A stretch of 18,791 nucleotides of DNA, taken from the NCBI GenBank assembly GCA_046758085.1, contig JBHHZP010000065.1:1-18791 (forward strand), given 5' to 3'. The position numbers and the translations under genes are program-made. Source of the DNA: VRUB01 sp046758085. Its GTDB lineage: Bacteria > Pseudomonadota > Gammaproteobacteria > Acidiferrobacterales > SPGG2. The notes below the pieces were generated by a model. That model was not told where the DNA came from, did no database searches, and saw only the letters and a list, made by a program, of their open reading frames with translations. Positions 7,109 through 15,978 of the stretch are shown in pieces. The first letter of the stretch is position 1. Each line of letters starts with the position of its first letter.

Positions 7109-9388
7109 ATGACGGAACTCGAACAGGCCTTAGAACACCATCAGGCCGGCCGGCTCAACGAGGCCGAGGCGGTCTATCGCGAGATCCTCGCCCGCGAGCC
7201 CACCCACCCCGATGCGTTGCATCTGCTGGGGGTGATCGCTCATCAAAGCGGAGAACAGGAAAAGGCGGTGGCGTTAATCGAGCAAGCGATCGGGGTCAGG
7301 CCTGAGGTAGCACAGTACTACAACAACCTCGGCGAGGCGCGCAGGGCGTTGAACCAGTTCGATGCAGCCATCGCAGCCTATCGCCAGGCGCTGACCTTAC
7401 GGCCCGGGTATGCCGAGGCCCACAATAACCTGGGGCTCACCCTTCAGACCCAGGGCAAGCTCGCCGAGGCGGAGGCGGCCTACCGTGACACGCTGGCGAT
7501 CGCCCCGGATGCGGAGGTCCAGTGTAACCTGGGCAATACACTCTTGATGCAGGGCAAGCCCGAGGCGGCCATCGCCGCCTACCAGCAGGCCATCGCGCTC
7601 GAACCCAATATCGCCGAGGCACACAATAACCTCGGCATTGCGTTTGCGACGCAGGGCGAATTCAACGAGTCCGTCACTGCCCTCGAGCGGGCGATCGCAC
7701 TGGCGCCGGACTATGTGGACGCGTACTACAACCTCGGAAACACGTTGCATGAAGCCGGCAATCTGGCCAAGGCCGTGGTCGCGTACCGACGCGCATTAGA
7801 GCGCAAGCCCGATTATGCAGAGGCCTATAACAATCTCGGCATTGCACTCAAGGATCAGGGCAAGGTGAAGGAGGCCACTGCGGCCTTTGAGCAAGCGTTC
7901 GCACTCGCACCGGATTATGTCGACGCCTACAACAACTTGGGAAATACCCACCAGTCGCAAGGCCGGCTCACCGAGGCCATTGCCGCCTACCGGAAGGTGC
8001 TAGCGCTGGCGCCGGACGACGCCGACGCCTACAGCAATCTGGGAATTGCGCTGCAGGCACAGGGTCGGCTCGCCGACGCCATCGCTACCTTTAAGAAGGC
8101 GCTGGCGCTGGCGCCGGGCGACGCCGACGCACACTCGAACTTGTTGCTCGCGTTGAACTACGACCCGGAAACCGACCCGGGCACGCTGCATAGCGAGCAC
8201 CAGCGCTGGGCCGACCGTCACGCACGGCCCCTTCTGGGCACCGCACCGGCGGCGACCAACGATCCCGATCCCGAGCGGCGTTTGCGCATTGGTTACCTTT
8301 CGCCCGATTTTCGTTCCCATTCGGTCGCCTTTTTTATCGAGCCATTGCTCGCCACCCACGATCGGGGATCATTCGAGATCTTGTGCTATGCGAACGTCAC
8401 ACAGCCCGATCAGATTACGGAGCACTTGCAGCGCCTGGGCCACACATGGCGCGATATCGTTCGCCTCAGGGACAAGGATGTGGCTGTGCAGATCCAGCAG
8501 GACCACGTCGACATCCTCGTGGATCTTACCGGGCATACGGCAAATAACCGATTACAGGTTTTCGCACGTAAACCCGCCCCGGTGCAGGTCGCCTACCTTG
8601 GTTACCCCAATACGCGTGGCTTTGCGGCCATGGATTACTGGCTTAGCGACGCTCATGCAGATCCGCCCGGGCAGACGGAGCGTTTCTATGTCGAGGAGAT
8701 CGTGCGCCTGCCGCACGGGTTCAATTGCTATCGGCCGCCGGCTGACAGTCCCGATGTCGGAGACCTGCCCGCCCGTGCGACAGGACACATCACCTTTGCC
8801 TCTTTCAACAACGCGGCCAAGGTCAATGCCCGGGTCATCGCCTTGTGGGCGCGCATCCTGAACGCCTTGCCCGAGGCGCGCCTCATCATGAAAGCGCGCC
8901 AGCTCGCCGATTCGACCGCCAAGGTAAACTTCCACCGCCTGTTTGAGCAACACGGAGTAACACCGGAGCGCGTGGAGATGATTGGCTGGGTGCCATCGAG
9001 CACCGCGCACCTGGCGCTCTATAACCGTATCGATATCGGGCTCGATTGCTTCCCCTATAACGGCCATACGACCACCTGTGAGGCACTATGGATGGGCGTG
9101 CCGGTGATCACCCTGGCGGGGCTCACTCACGCCGGTCGCGTGGGCGTCAGCCTGCTCTCCCAGGTGGGCCTAGGCGAACTTATTGCCGACACGTCCGAGA
9201 TCTATGCTGAGCTGGCGGTAGCGCTCGCGCGCGACCTCGTCCGCCTCGAGACCCTGCGCCACAGTCTACGTGACCGCGTGAAGCAATCGCCGTTGACCGA
9301 CGCCAGTATTATCGCGCGAAGTTTCGAGGCAGCTTATCGCCAAATGTGGCGCAGATGGTGTGCCGAGGCCCCCACGCGTAGCGTCTGA
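7109..9388 (+). CDS. TPR protein with GT41 (OGT/SPINDLY-like) domain, about 10 TPRs
   Basis: A 759-residue protein with about ten or eleven TPR units (to about residue 365) and a GT41 catalytic domain. Key positions are H404 in SPDFRSHSVAFF, K571 in FNNAAKVNA and NGHTTTCEALW (N651 onward). Its catalytic half differs considerably from that of the upstream GT41 protein, although both begin with nearly the same TPR sequence. The two probably use different donors or acceptors. The ATG at 7109 aligns with the paralogues (MTELEQALEHH); a TTG at 7061 in the repeat gives a longer frame and is rejected. It ends 9 bp before the stop of the convergent epimerase gene. No terminator is obvious between them. 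Confidence 0.9.
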   Translation: MTELEQALEHHQAGRLNEAEAVYREILAREPTHPDALHLLGVIAHQSGEQEKAVALIEQAIGVRPEVAQYYNNLGEARRALNQFDAAIAAYRQALTLRPGYAEAHNNLGLTLQTQGKLAEAEAAYRDTLAIAPDAEVQCNLGNTLLMQGKPEAAIAAYQQAIALEPNIAEAHNNLGIAFATQGEFNESVTALERAIALAPDYVDAYYNLGNTLHEAGNLAKAVVAYRRALERKPDYAEAYNNLGIALKDQGKVKEATAAFEQAFALAPDYVDAYNNLGNTHQSQGRLTEAIAAYRKVLALAPDDADAYSNLGIALQAQGRLADAIATFKKALALAPGDADAHSNLLLALNYDPETDPGTLHSEHQRWADRHARPLLGTAPAATNDPDPERRLRIGYLSPDFRSHSVAFFIEPLLATHDRGSFEILCYANVTQPDQITEHLQRLGHTWRDIVRLRDKDVAVQIQQDHVDILVDLTGHTANNRLQVFARKPAPVQVAYLGYPNTRGFAAMDYWLSDAHADPPGQTERFYVEEIVRLPHGFNCYRPPADSPDVGDLPARATGHITFASFNNAAKVNARVIALWARILNALPEARLIMKARQLADSTAKVNFHRLFEQHGVTPERVEMIGWVPSSTAHLALYNRIDIGLDCFPYNGHTTTCEALWMGVPVITLAGLTHAGRVGVSLLSQVGLGELIADTSEIYAELAVALARDLVRLETLRHSLRDRVKQSPLTDASIIARSFEAAYRQMWRRWCAEAPTRSV

Positions 9389-9397
9389 CGAAGATTC

Positions 9398-10195
9398 CTA
9401 TAGCCAGTGGTTCTCGGTCATCCGCTCAATCACCATGGCGATCCCGGTAGCTAGATCGATACGCGGCGACCAGCCCTCGAGCAATTGGGCCGGCTCCACC
9501 AGGGATTCGTAGCCCGGCTCGGCACCGGCGGCGACCTGGGCATTGAGCTGAGCGGCGATGACCTCCGCGATTTCGCGAACGGGAATCCAGGTGCCGGAGG
9601 TAACGTCCGCTCGAGGCTGCGCGATGTCGCGCTGGTGGATTAGCGCCTCGGCGACATCGTCTACATGCAAAAACTGACGCCGCTCCTCGCCCGAAGTCAG
9701 CAATCTTATGGTTCCTGTGCTCGCCTGCCGCACGAGGTCGGGGACGACATGGCTTCGTACTGATGGCGCTTCCGCATCATAGCAATTCCACAAGCGCGTA
9801 ATGAGGCCGTTACCGATCGATTCGGCCCACAGCTCGCCAACGGACTTGGTGATGCCGTATGCATTCGGAAAACCCGCCATCTGCGAGCTGATGAATGTGA
9901 ACCCCGCTTTGCGCCGTTCAAGCCAGCCGAAGATCTTCTCGCACAACCCCAGGTTATGGCGCAGGATGGAGAGCTGCTGCGATTTGTCCATGAGGTACTT
10001 CGCGCCGCCCACGTCCCAGGCCAGGAACCAGTAGTACGCATCACGCGGCACCTCGTCCGGCTCGTGTTGGCGCAGGTCCACACCGGTCTTCAGATCGTAA
10101 ACGATCGTCGGCTCGCCCCTGCTCTCGAGCGTTCGATGCAAGGCCAAGCCGATCAATCCCGCTCCGCCGAGCATCACGTTCAATCGTTTCGCCAT
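9398..10195 (-). CDS. NAD-dependent epimerase/dehydratase (extended SDR family)
   Basis: A 265-residue short-chain dehydrogenase/reductase-like protein. The Rossmann dinucleotide motif GGAGLIG lies at residues 10-16, and the catalytic YxxxK is YGITK (Y113, K117), with FISSQ as the preceding Ser region. The downstream RQFLHVDDVAEA is typical of nucleotide-sugar epimerases. I chose the ATG at 10195 because it places the glycine motif where the family has it; an in-frame upstream ATG at 10246 would add 17 residues and cannot be excluded. The likely role is making or converting a nucleotide sugar, with unknown specificity. It is divergent from the GT4 gene and convergent with the GT41 gene, so it fits a glycosylation locus. 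Confidence 0.8.
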   Translation of the reverse strand: MAKRLNVMLGGAGLIGLALHRTLESRGEPTIVYDLKTGVDLRQHEPDEVPRDAYYWFLAWDVGGAKYLMDKSQQLSILRHNLGLCEKIFGWLERRKAGFTFISSQMAGFPNAYGITKSVGELWAESIGNGLITRLWNCYDAEAPSVRSHVVPDLVRQASTGTIRLLTSGEERRQFLHVDDVAEALIHQRDIAQPRADVTSGTWIPVREIAEVIAAQLNAQVAAGAEPGYESLVEPAQLLEGWSPRIDLATGIAMVIERMTENHWL

Positions 10196-10398
10196 ATCGT
10201 GTTCAACCGCAGTATCATCATCGCGTTTCACGAGCCATGGTACCATGCGACGTCACCCGGGCTTTCTGGCTGGCAGCCCGGTGCCCTTGATGAGAACGTT
10301 AGGCCCGGATAAATGGAAGGCGATGATAGCAACACCATGCAATACAATCAGTGACGATCGGGCACGCTAGTACCCTGCGAGGTCGTTACGCAAAGCCG

Positions 10399-11505
10399 AT
10401 GAAAGATAAACTGCGCATCTGTTTCATAGACCCCAGCGGTTTGGATTACGACATCGACACGCCTTACCGCAGGCCATTAGGCGGATCGAAGTCCGCGCTT
10501 TGCTACCTGGCCGAGCAGCTCGCGTCGGCGGGCCATGATGTTTTCACTTTCACCGCCACCAGCAAACCCGGTTCGGTGCGGGGCGTGCACTGCTATCGAA
10601 ACTCCGAGCCCATGGAGCAGGATTTCTTCCGCTCGCTCGATGCAGTGATCTCGCTGAATGGCGACGCGAACCTGCTGCAAGACAGCGCCGGTGGGCCGCT
10701 GAACGTGCTATGGACACAACATGCCCACGATCAACCGCAAATCCAATTCCTGCGAATGGCCGAGGGGCGCGAAAAATGGGACCGTTTCGTGTTCATCAGC
10801 CGGTGGCAAAAAGAGCGCTATCTGGACACGTTCGGGATCGAGCCGAAGAAGTGCACCATTCTGCGCAACGCGATCTCCCCGGCAGTCGAGCACGCGCCAC
10901 CCGGCGATCCATGGTTCAAGACCTCCCGCACGCCGACTCTCGTTTACACCAGCACGCCCTTTCGCGGCCTCGATGTCCTGTTGATGGCGTTTCCCACGAT
11001 ACGCGCAGCTTTCCCGGCCATAACCTTGGAGGTCTACTCCAGTCTCTCCATATACGGCGAGGATGAGGAAGGTCCGTATACCGTGCTTTACGATATGTGC
11101 CGGGCAATGGAGGGGGTGCAATACTCCGAATCAGTCGCGCAGAGCGAGCTCGCCGCTGCCCTGAGCCGGGCCTCTATCCTGTCCTACCCCAACACCTTTG
11201 CGGAGACCTCTTGCATTTCCGTCATGGAGGCCATGGCCGCTGGCTGCCTGATTATCACGGCGCGTCTGGGCGCGCTGCCGGAGACATCTGAAGGTTACGC
11301 CATCTTGCTGGACCCATCGCCAGACAGGATTTACTACGCCAAGAGCTTTGCAACGACGACGATAGACGCCCTGCAGGATGTATCAAACAATCCGGAAAAA
11401 TACCGGATCCTGCTCGATACCCAGGTCAGCCATGCGCGCAGCATATTGACCTGGGCCAAGCGTGCCCGTGAGTGGGCCGACTGGTTGCGCACGCTCATCG
11501 CGTAA
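10399..11505 (+). CDS. GT4-type glycosyltransferase (group 1)
   Basis: A 368-residue GT-B fold glycosyltransferase. The N-terminus MKDKLRICFIDPSGL leads to a GGSKSALCYLAEQLASAGHDV acceptor-side helix. The C-terminal half contains the GT4 E-x7-E motif as ETSCISVME (E269 and E277) followed by AMAAGCLIITARLGALPE. It would transfer a sugar from a nucleotide-sugar donor to an unknown acceptor. I prefer the ATG at 10399; a GTG at 10351 in frame would add 16 residues with no family-like sequence. It is divergent from the epimerase gene and separated from it by about 200 bp. Confidence 0.82.
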   Translation: MKDKLRICFIDPSGLDYDIDTPYRRPLGGSKSALCYLAEQLASAGHDVFTFTATSKPGSVRGVHCYRNSEPMEQDFFRSLDAVISLNGDANLLQDSAGGPLNVLWTQHAHDQPQIQFLRMAEGREKWDRFVFISRWQKERYLDTFGIEPKKCTILRNAISPAVEHAPPGDPWFKTSRTPTLVYTSTPFRGLDVLLMAFPTIRAAFPAITLEVYSSLSIYGEDEEGPYTVLYDMCRAMEGVQYSESVAQSELAAALSRASILSYPNTFAETSCISVMEAMAAGCLIITARLGALPETSEGYAILLDPSPDRIYYAKSFATTTIDALQDVSNNPEKYRILLDTQVSHARSILTWAKRAREWADWLRTLIA

Positions 11506-11535
11506 AATGCTGACTTGGTCGACCCAAAGCTGGCA

Positions 11536-11555
11536 TTCACACAACGGCGTGTGAA
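11536..11555. terminator. Perfect 7-bp hairpin between convergent genes
   Basis: TTCACAC, loop AACGGC, GTGTGAA. It sits between the GT4 gene (+) and tRNA-Gln (-), where a bidirectional terminator would be useful. Neither side has a clear T-tract, so factor-independent termination is doubtful. Confidence 0.35.
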
Positions 11556-11597
11556 GATGTGTTGTAGTTAGGGCCGGCGGGACGCCGCGCGAAGAAA

Positions 11598-11671
11598 TGG
11601 CTGGGGGACGAGGATTCGAACCTCGGTTAGCGGAGTCAGAGTCCGCTGTCCTACCACTAGACGATCCCCCA
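11598..11671 (-). tRNA. tRNA-Gln (anticodon CUG)
   Basis: A 74-nt cloverleaf including an encoded CCA. The acceptor stem is TGGGGGA/TCCCCCA, the D stem GTC/GAC, the anticodon stem GCGGA/TCCGC with loop CTCTGAC (anticodon CTG, reads CAG), and the T arm CGAGG-TTCGAAT-CCTCG. It begins 29 nt after the rpsI stop on the same strand and is probably processed from the rplM-rpsI transcript. Confidence 0.95.
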
Positions 11672-11676
11672 GAAAT

Positions 11677-11703
11677 TCAGTAGCGAGTATCTGGTGGCTA
11701 CTA
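11677..11703. repeat. Heptamer repeat copy R5 (short)
   Basis: AATTCAGTAGCGAGTATCTG followed by gtggctactac, with the family edge AATTCAGTAGCG. It fills the gap between rpsI and tRNA-Gln and overlaps the rpsI stop codon (TAG on the minus strand). Confidence 0.65.
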
Positions 11704-12099
11704 CCGTTTCGAATACTGCGGCCGCTTGCGGGCCTTGTGGAGACCGTACTTTTTGCGTTCAACCGCCCGCGCATCGCGCGTGACAAAACCGGCACTGCGC
11801 AAACGGGGACGCAGCGTTTCATCGTAGTCGAGCAGCGCGCGGGTTATGCCGTGGCGTATCGCTCCCGCCTGCCCGTTCGGCCCGCCGCCGCTGACATTGA
11901 CGACGACGTCGAACTTGTCCCCCATCTCTACGGTCGCCAATGGCTGGCGCACGATCATACGCGAGGTTTCTCGCCCGAAATACTCACTCAACGGACGGTT
12001 GTTAACTGTGATGGTGCCGTTACCGGGCTGGAGATAGGTGCGGGCCGTCGCTGTTTTGCGCCGCCCGGTTCCATAATTGATGTTCGCCTGTTTCGCCAT
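11701..12099 (-). CDS. rpsI: 30S ribosomal protein S9
   Basis: A 132-residue protein of the usual size for S9. It shows the family's NYGTGRRKTATAR start, the GGG.NGQAGAIRHGITRAL core, and the basic C-terminal tail ERKKYGLHKARKRPQYSKR, which reaches into the ribosomal P site. It follows rplM by 18 bp on the same strand, the standard bacterial pairing. The stop TAG abuts heptamer repeat R5. Confidence 0.98.
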   Translation of the reverse strand: MAKQANINYGTGRRKTATARTYLQPGNGTITVNNRPLSEYFGRETSRMIVRQPLATVEMGDKFDVVVNVSGGGPNGQAGAIRHGITRALLDYDETLRPRLRSAGFVTRDARAVERKKYGLHKARKRPQYSKR

Positions 12100-12117
12100 T
12101 AATGGTGGTGCACGGTA

Positions 12118-12549
12118 TTACCGCACTTCGATAGGTTTAGGGTCTTGTGCCTGGTGCTTGTGCTCGGGCCCGGCATACACCTTGAGCTTCTTGAGCATCG
12201 CCCGCCCCAGGCTGTTCTTGGGCATCATGCCGCGTACAGCATGTTCGATGATGCGCTCCGGGTGTGTCTGTCGCAGGTCCTTGAAATTTATCGCCTTCAG
12301 GCCACTTTGATAGCCGGAGTAGCGATAGTATATCTTGGCATCGGTCTTACGGCCGGTCACTTGCACTTTCGCGGCATTGACAACAATCACGTAATCGCCC
12401 GTGTCCACGTGTGGCGTGAACTCTGGTTTATGCTTGCCACGCAGCCGGCGCGCGATCTCGGTTGCGAGCCTGCCCAGGACTTTGCCAGAGGCGTCCACGA
12501 CGCACCATTCGCGTTTGATCGTTTCGCGTTTTGCCGAAAACGTCTTCAT
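12118..12549 (-). CDS. rplM: 50S ribosomal protein L13
   Basis: A 143-residue protein of typical L13 length. MKTFSAK and REWCVVDASGKVLGRLATEIA at the N-terminus, followed by GKHKPEFTPHVDTGDYVIVVNA and HPERIIEHAVRGMMPKN, are diagnostic of the family. It is the first gene of the rplM-rpsI-(tRNA-Gln) unit. In Escherichia coli L13 autoregulates this operon; I see no obvious equivalent leader here. The upstream region instead holds heptamer repeat R6 and an intrinsic terminator for another minus-strand transcript. Confidence 0.98.
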   Translation of the reverse strand: MKTFSAKRETIKREWCVVDASGKVLGRLATEIARRLRGKHKPEFTPHVDTGDYVIVVNAAKVQVTGRKTDAKIYYRYSGYQSGLKAINFKDLRQTHPERIIEHAVRGMMPKNSLGRAMLKKLKVYAGPEHKHQAQDPKPIEVR

Positions 12550-12611
12550 TTGTCGAGGTAATTTCGTCGTTTTCCTGCGGAAGGCGGCCGATGTTACATT
12601 AATGCAGAGGC

Positions 12612-12685
12612 CAGTAGCAAGTAGCTAGTAGCTAGGACAAAACACCTGACGCTCGCCACTCGCTACCAGACACTCGCTACTGAAT
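12612..12685. repeat. Heptamer repeat copy R6 (inverted orientation)
   Basis: Units agtagca, agtagct and agtagct, then a spacer and the inverted arm cgctcgccactcgctaccag and cactcgctactgaatt. On the minus strand its edge reads AATTCAGTAGCGAGTGTCTG, which matches copy R5. It lies between the rplM start and the terminator, so the rplM promoter must be inside or next to it. Confidence 0.75.
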
Positions 12686-12692
12686 TCAAAGT

Positions 12693-12721
12693 AAAAAAAA
12701 GGCGTGGCATTAAGCCACGCC
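12693..12721 (-). terminator. Perfect rho-independent terminator
   Basis: On the minus strand: GGCGTGGC, loop TTAAT, GCCACGCC, then eight Ts. This is a perfect 8-bp GC-rich stem with a textbook U-tract. It ends minus-strand transcription starting near 12850 and isolates that unit from rplM downstream. Confidence 0.9.
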
Positions 12722-12853
12722 CGAACCACCACTAGGAGGATGGAGGAGCCGTTCATGCCCGTGCTCTTAAGCACCAGGCAGGTAAATCAATTCACTACCT
12801 ATACACAAGCAAAGATTGCGCCATTTCTCAAGTCACATCCGGCGCTTTCTAAT
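12693..12853 (-). ncRNA. Candidate small RNA or orphan attenuator leader (about 160 nt)
   Basis: A strong promoter (12859-12887) and a perfect terminator bracket about 160 nt with no conventional gene. The RNA has a small hairpin GTGCT-TAAG-AGCAC (12761-12774), then a C-rich region with CTCCTCC and CCTCCT (12734-12748) complementary to Shine-Dalgarno sequences, then the terminator stem. An alternative reading is a minus-strand reading frame from an ATG at 12756 with Ile-Leu-Leu-Val-Val-Val codons just before the terminator, like a branched-chain amino acid attenuator. However, that frame has no stop before the terminator, a weak ribosome site and no ilv/leu gene downstream. I do not recognise a known RNA family. 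Confidence 0.5.
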
Positions 12854-12858
12854 ATCAT

Positions 12859-12887
12859 AATTATCTAATATTTAGACGCGTTGTCAA
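12859..12887 (-). promoter_or_regulatory. Strong sigma70-like promoter
   Basis: The minus strand carries a consensus TTGACA (plus 12882-12887), a 16-bp AT-rich spacer and GATAAT (plus 12860-12865), or ATAATT with a 17-bp spacer. Transcription would start near 12850 and run to the terminator at 12693. Confidence 0.75.
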
Positions 12888-13270
12888 GACACCTTCCTAA
12901 AACAAACTGGGGTCGGTTTCACGGAACGTCCAGTATCTATTTAAGACACTGATATAAAAGGTATTTTATCGATATTCCAGTTAGCGCTGCAGCGCCGCTC
13001 CAGGTTGCGGGGCCGCCACGACCGCCGTCCCCCCGCCCTGCGACCACCGCAGTGAGGTGCGCATAGGTAGCGCTGACGGCTGCCGAGGGTGGCTGAATGC
13101 GGCCGTTCAGCCGCCGTAGTGCGGCACTCGGTGCCGGCTTGTGACATGTTCTACCGCCGAATGGCGGCAACTCCCTGCTCTTGGGCGGGGGTCGACCACC
13201 TGCCTTTGAGGCCGGGTGGCTACGTTTCCGCGATGCAGTGCCCGGACCGCCCGAGCCGTGACCGAGGCGA
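12888..13270. other. Gene-free region with three perfect hairpins
   Basis: A GC-rich stretch without a credible gene. It holds GGCTGAA-(8)-TTCAGCC at 13091-13112, CGGCAC-TCG-GTGCCG at 13122-13136 and CCGCC-GAAT-GGCGG at 13154-13167. A reading frame crosses it on the minus strand, but its composition (long runs of Ser, Arg, Gly and Pro) and its overlap with the ferredoxin gene argue against translation. It could be a decayed intergenic repeat or a structured RNA. Confidence 0.55.
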
Positions 13271-13579
13271 TCAAATACGAAGGCGCTCGACCACGCGTCC
13301 GTGCACCAGGTGTTCCTGGATGATCTCATCGAGATCTTCTTGGTCGACGTAGGTGTACCAGATTCCTTCGGGGTAGACCACGACAACCGGCCCCTCCTCG
13401 CAACGGTCGAGACAGCCGGCGGTGTTGATCCGCACCCAGCCTTTGCCCGCAAGACCCAAGGACTTGATCTTGGCTTTCACATAGTCGCGCATTTGCGGTG
13501 AACCGCAGTTGGCGCAACAGGTCTCACCGCCTTCACGCTGGTTGATACAGAAAAAAACGTGGCGCTTGTAATACGACAT
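13271..13579 (-). CDS. Thioredoxin-like [2Fe-2S] ferredoxin
   Basis: A 102-residue small ferredoxin of the thioredoxin-fold type (COG3411-like). It starts MSYYKRHVFFCINQREGGE. Cysteines at 11, 21/22, 25, 56 and 60 include the family's GCLDRCEEGP segment, followed by VVVYPEGIWYTYVDQEDLDEI. It probably carries electrons in the cytoplasm; the partner is unknown. The gene is alone on its strand and divergent from glcF, with about 217 bp between them containing a remnant heptamer repeat (13650-13668). No good Shine-Dalgarno site is visible. Confidence 0.92.
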   Translation of the reverse strand: MSYYKRHVFFCINQREGGETCCANCGSPQMRDYVKAKIKSLGLAGKGWVRINTAGCLDRCEEGPVVVVYPEGIWYTYVDQEDLDEIIQEHLVHGRVVERLRI

Positions 13580-13649
13580 AAAGTCAGATAAACGAGATCG
13601 AACTCCAGGAATTGGCGGCTATGAGCCGCAAGTGACGCCGCAAAGCAGG

Positions 13650-13668
13650 CAAGTTGCAAGATACAAGA
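13650..13668. repeat. Heptamer repeat remnant R7
   Basis: AAGTTGCAAGATACAAGATA-like sequence with period 7, in the divergent gap between the ferredoxin and glcF genes. It has only a forward arm and is short, so it is the least certain member of the family. Confidence 0.4.
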
Positions 13669-13796
13669 TAATAGGAATATAACGCAATCAAATGATAGAC
13701 CCTGGGGCGGGCCGTGTTTTCTATTTCCTCACAATGTTTGCGCTATCTACCTGACCGCCTTCGTGCGGTTTTGATCTAACAACTGAAACCGCCAAC

Positions 13797-15062
<1,266 letters not shown>

Positions 15063-15079
15063 CCCGGACATCACATGAA

Positions 15080-15240
15080 CTCACACCAAAGAGCGCAAAG
15101 ATCGCAGAGAAAACAAACAACCAGACACTGGCAGGTGACACCCGGGCGGGGGATCAAACTGTGAGCGCGTATGGGCTTTGATTCCAGGATCAAAACTGTT
15201 TGAAATCAAAATCCTCTGCGTTCTCTGCGGTGCGGTCTTG
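15080..15240. repeat. MITE-like element with imperfect terminal inverted repeats
   Basis: The left end (about 15083-15113) reads caccaaagagcgcaaagatc and gcagagaaaa. The right end (about 15207-15240), reverse complemented, reads caagaccgcaccgcagagaa and cgcagagg; the two ends align imperfectly. The core has a perfect hairpin TTTGAT-TCCAGG-ATCAAA at 15177-15194. No coding capacity is seen. Confidence 0.5.
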
Positions 15241-15289
15241 CAATTCGCGCGCTAAACGCTCTCTCGCGGATCGGGGCGGGATACCTGAG

Positions 15290-15318
15290 TTCTACTTGCT
15301 ACTCATTGCTGAGTGCTT
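15290..15318 (-). repeat. Heptamer repeat copy R8, inverted arm
   Basis: tctacttgctactcattgct followed by gagtgcttg, the reverse complement of the AGTAGCA theme. It lies directly before coq7 and makes the upstream TTG start at 15306 unlikely. Confidence 0.55.
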
Positions 15319-15332
15319 GTATCTTATTAGCG

Positions 15333-15974
15333 GTGAACCGCGCGTTATCAAAACTCGATGAGATCATCTCGGCTTGTGACGATGCCCTGCGCACTGTGTT
15401 CGGCCCGCCGCCACGGGCGGAACGCGCAAACCCCGCCGAGACGGTTGCGGACAGTGAGCTAGACGCCCGCGAGCGCAACCTCGCCGCTCGACTCATGCGC
15501 GTCAACCACACGGGCGAGGTCTGCGCGCAGGCATTGTACCAAGGACAGGCCCTGACGGCGCGTTTGCCAGAAGTGCATGATAAGATGGAGCAGGCAGCAG
15601 AAGAAGAGAATGACCACCTCGCATGGACACAGGCGCGGATCGACGAACTCGGTGGCCGCAGCAGCTATCTCAATCCTTTATGGTATGCAGGATCATTTAC
15701 CATTGGCGCCCTTGCCGGGCTTGCTGGTGACAAGTGGAGCCTGGGTTTCGTCGCTGAGACCGAGCGCCAAGTGGTGAAACATCTCAACGATCACTTGCAG
15801 CGCGTGCCGCAAAGGGATCAAAAAAGCCGTGCCATCCTTGACCAGATGCGCGACGATGAAGGGCGGCATGCGACCGTGGCCATCGAGGCAGGCGCGATAC
15901 CACTGCCCGGACCGATCAAAGCAGTAATGCAACTCACGTCTAAGATTATGACTCGAACGGCATATTGGATTTGA
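15333..15974 (+). CDS. coq7: Coq7: 3-demethoxyubiquinol 3-hydroxylase
   Basis: A 213-residue di-iron monooxygenase of ubiquinone biosynthesis, which hydroxylates the demethoxyubiquinol ring at the membrane. Iron ligands are recognisable: E62 in NHTGEVCAQALYQGQ, ExxH at E92-H95 in EEENDHL, E in AETERQVVKHL, and EGRH in DDEGRHA. The hydrophobic stretch FTIGALAGLAGDKW is the usual membrane-facing segment. I chose the GTG at 15333 (MNRALSKLDE). A TTG at 15306 in the same frame falls inside the heptamer repeat arm and would add nine residues of repeat origin. No strong ribosome-binding site is visible for either. Confidence 0.93.
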   Translation: MNRALSKLDEIISACDDALRTVFGPPPRAERANPAETVADSELDARERNLAARLMRVNHTGEVCAQALYQGQALTARLPEVHDKMEQAAEEENDHLAWTQARIDELGGRSSYLNPLWYAGSFTIGALAGLAGDKWSLGFVAETERQVVKHLNDHLQRVPQRDQKSRAILDQMRDDEGRHATVAIEAGAIPLPGPIKAVMQLTSKIMTRTAYWI

Positions 15975-15978
15975 AACT

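Noticed and set aside
10287..10315. Possible promoter TTGATG with 17-bp spacer and TAAATG before the GT4 gene
   Set aside because: The -10 box matches the consensus poorly; it cannot be separated from chance.
12755..12868. 37-codon plus-strand frame with GGAGG 8 nt before an ATG
   Set aside because: The apparent ribosome site is the complement of the C-rich motif in the minus-strand RNA; the frame has no visible plus-strand promoter and opposes a strong promoter.
12937..13452. 171-codon minus-strand reading frame overlapping the ferredoxin gene
   Set aside because: It overlaps the well-supported ferredoxin in another frame, and its Ser/Arg/Gly/Pro-rich sequence has no domain.
13753..13772. 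Small hairpin ACCGC-CTTCGT-GCGGT followed by TTT, upstream of glcF
   Set aside because: The stem is only 5 bp and the T-tract is short, so I do not call a terminator or attenuator.
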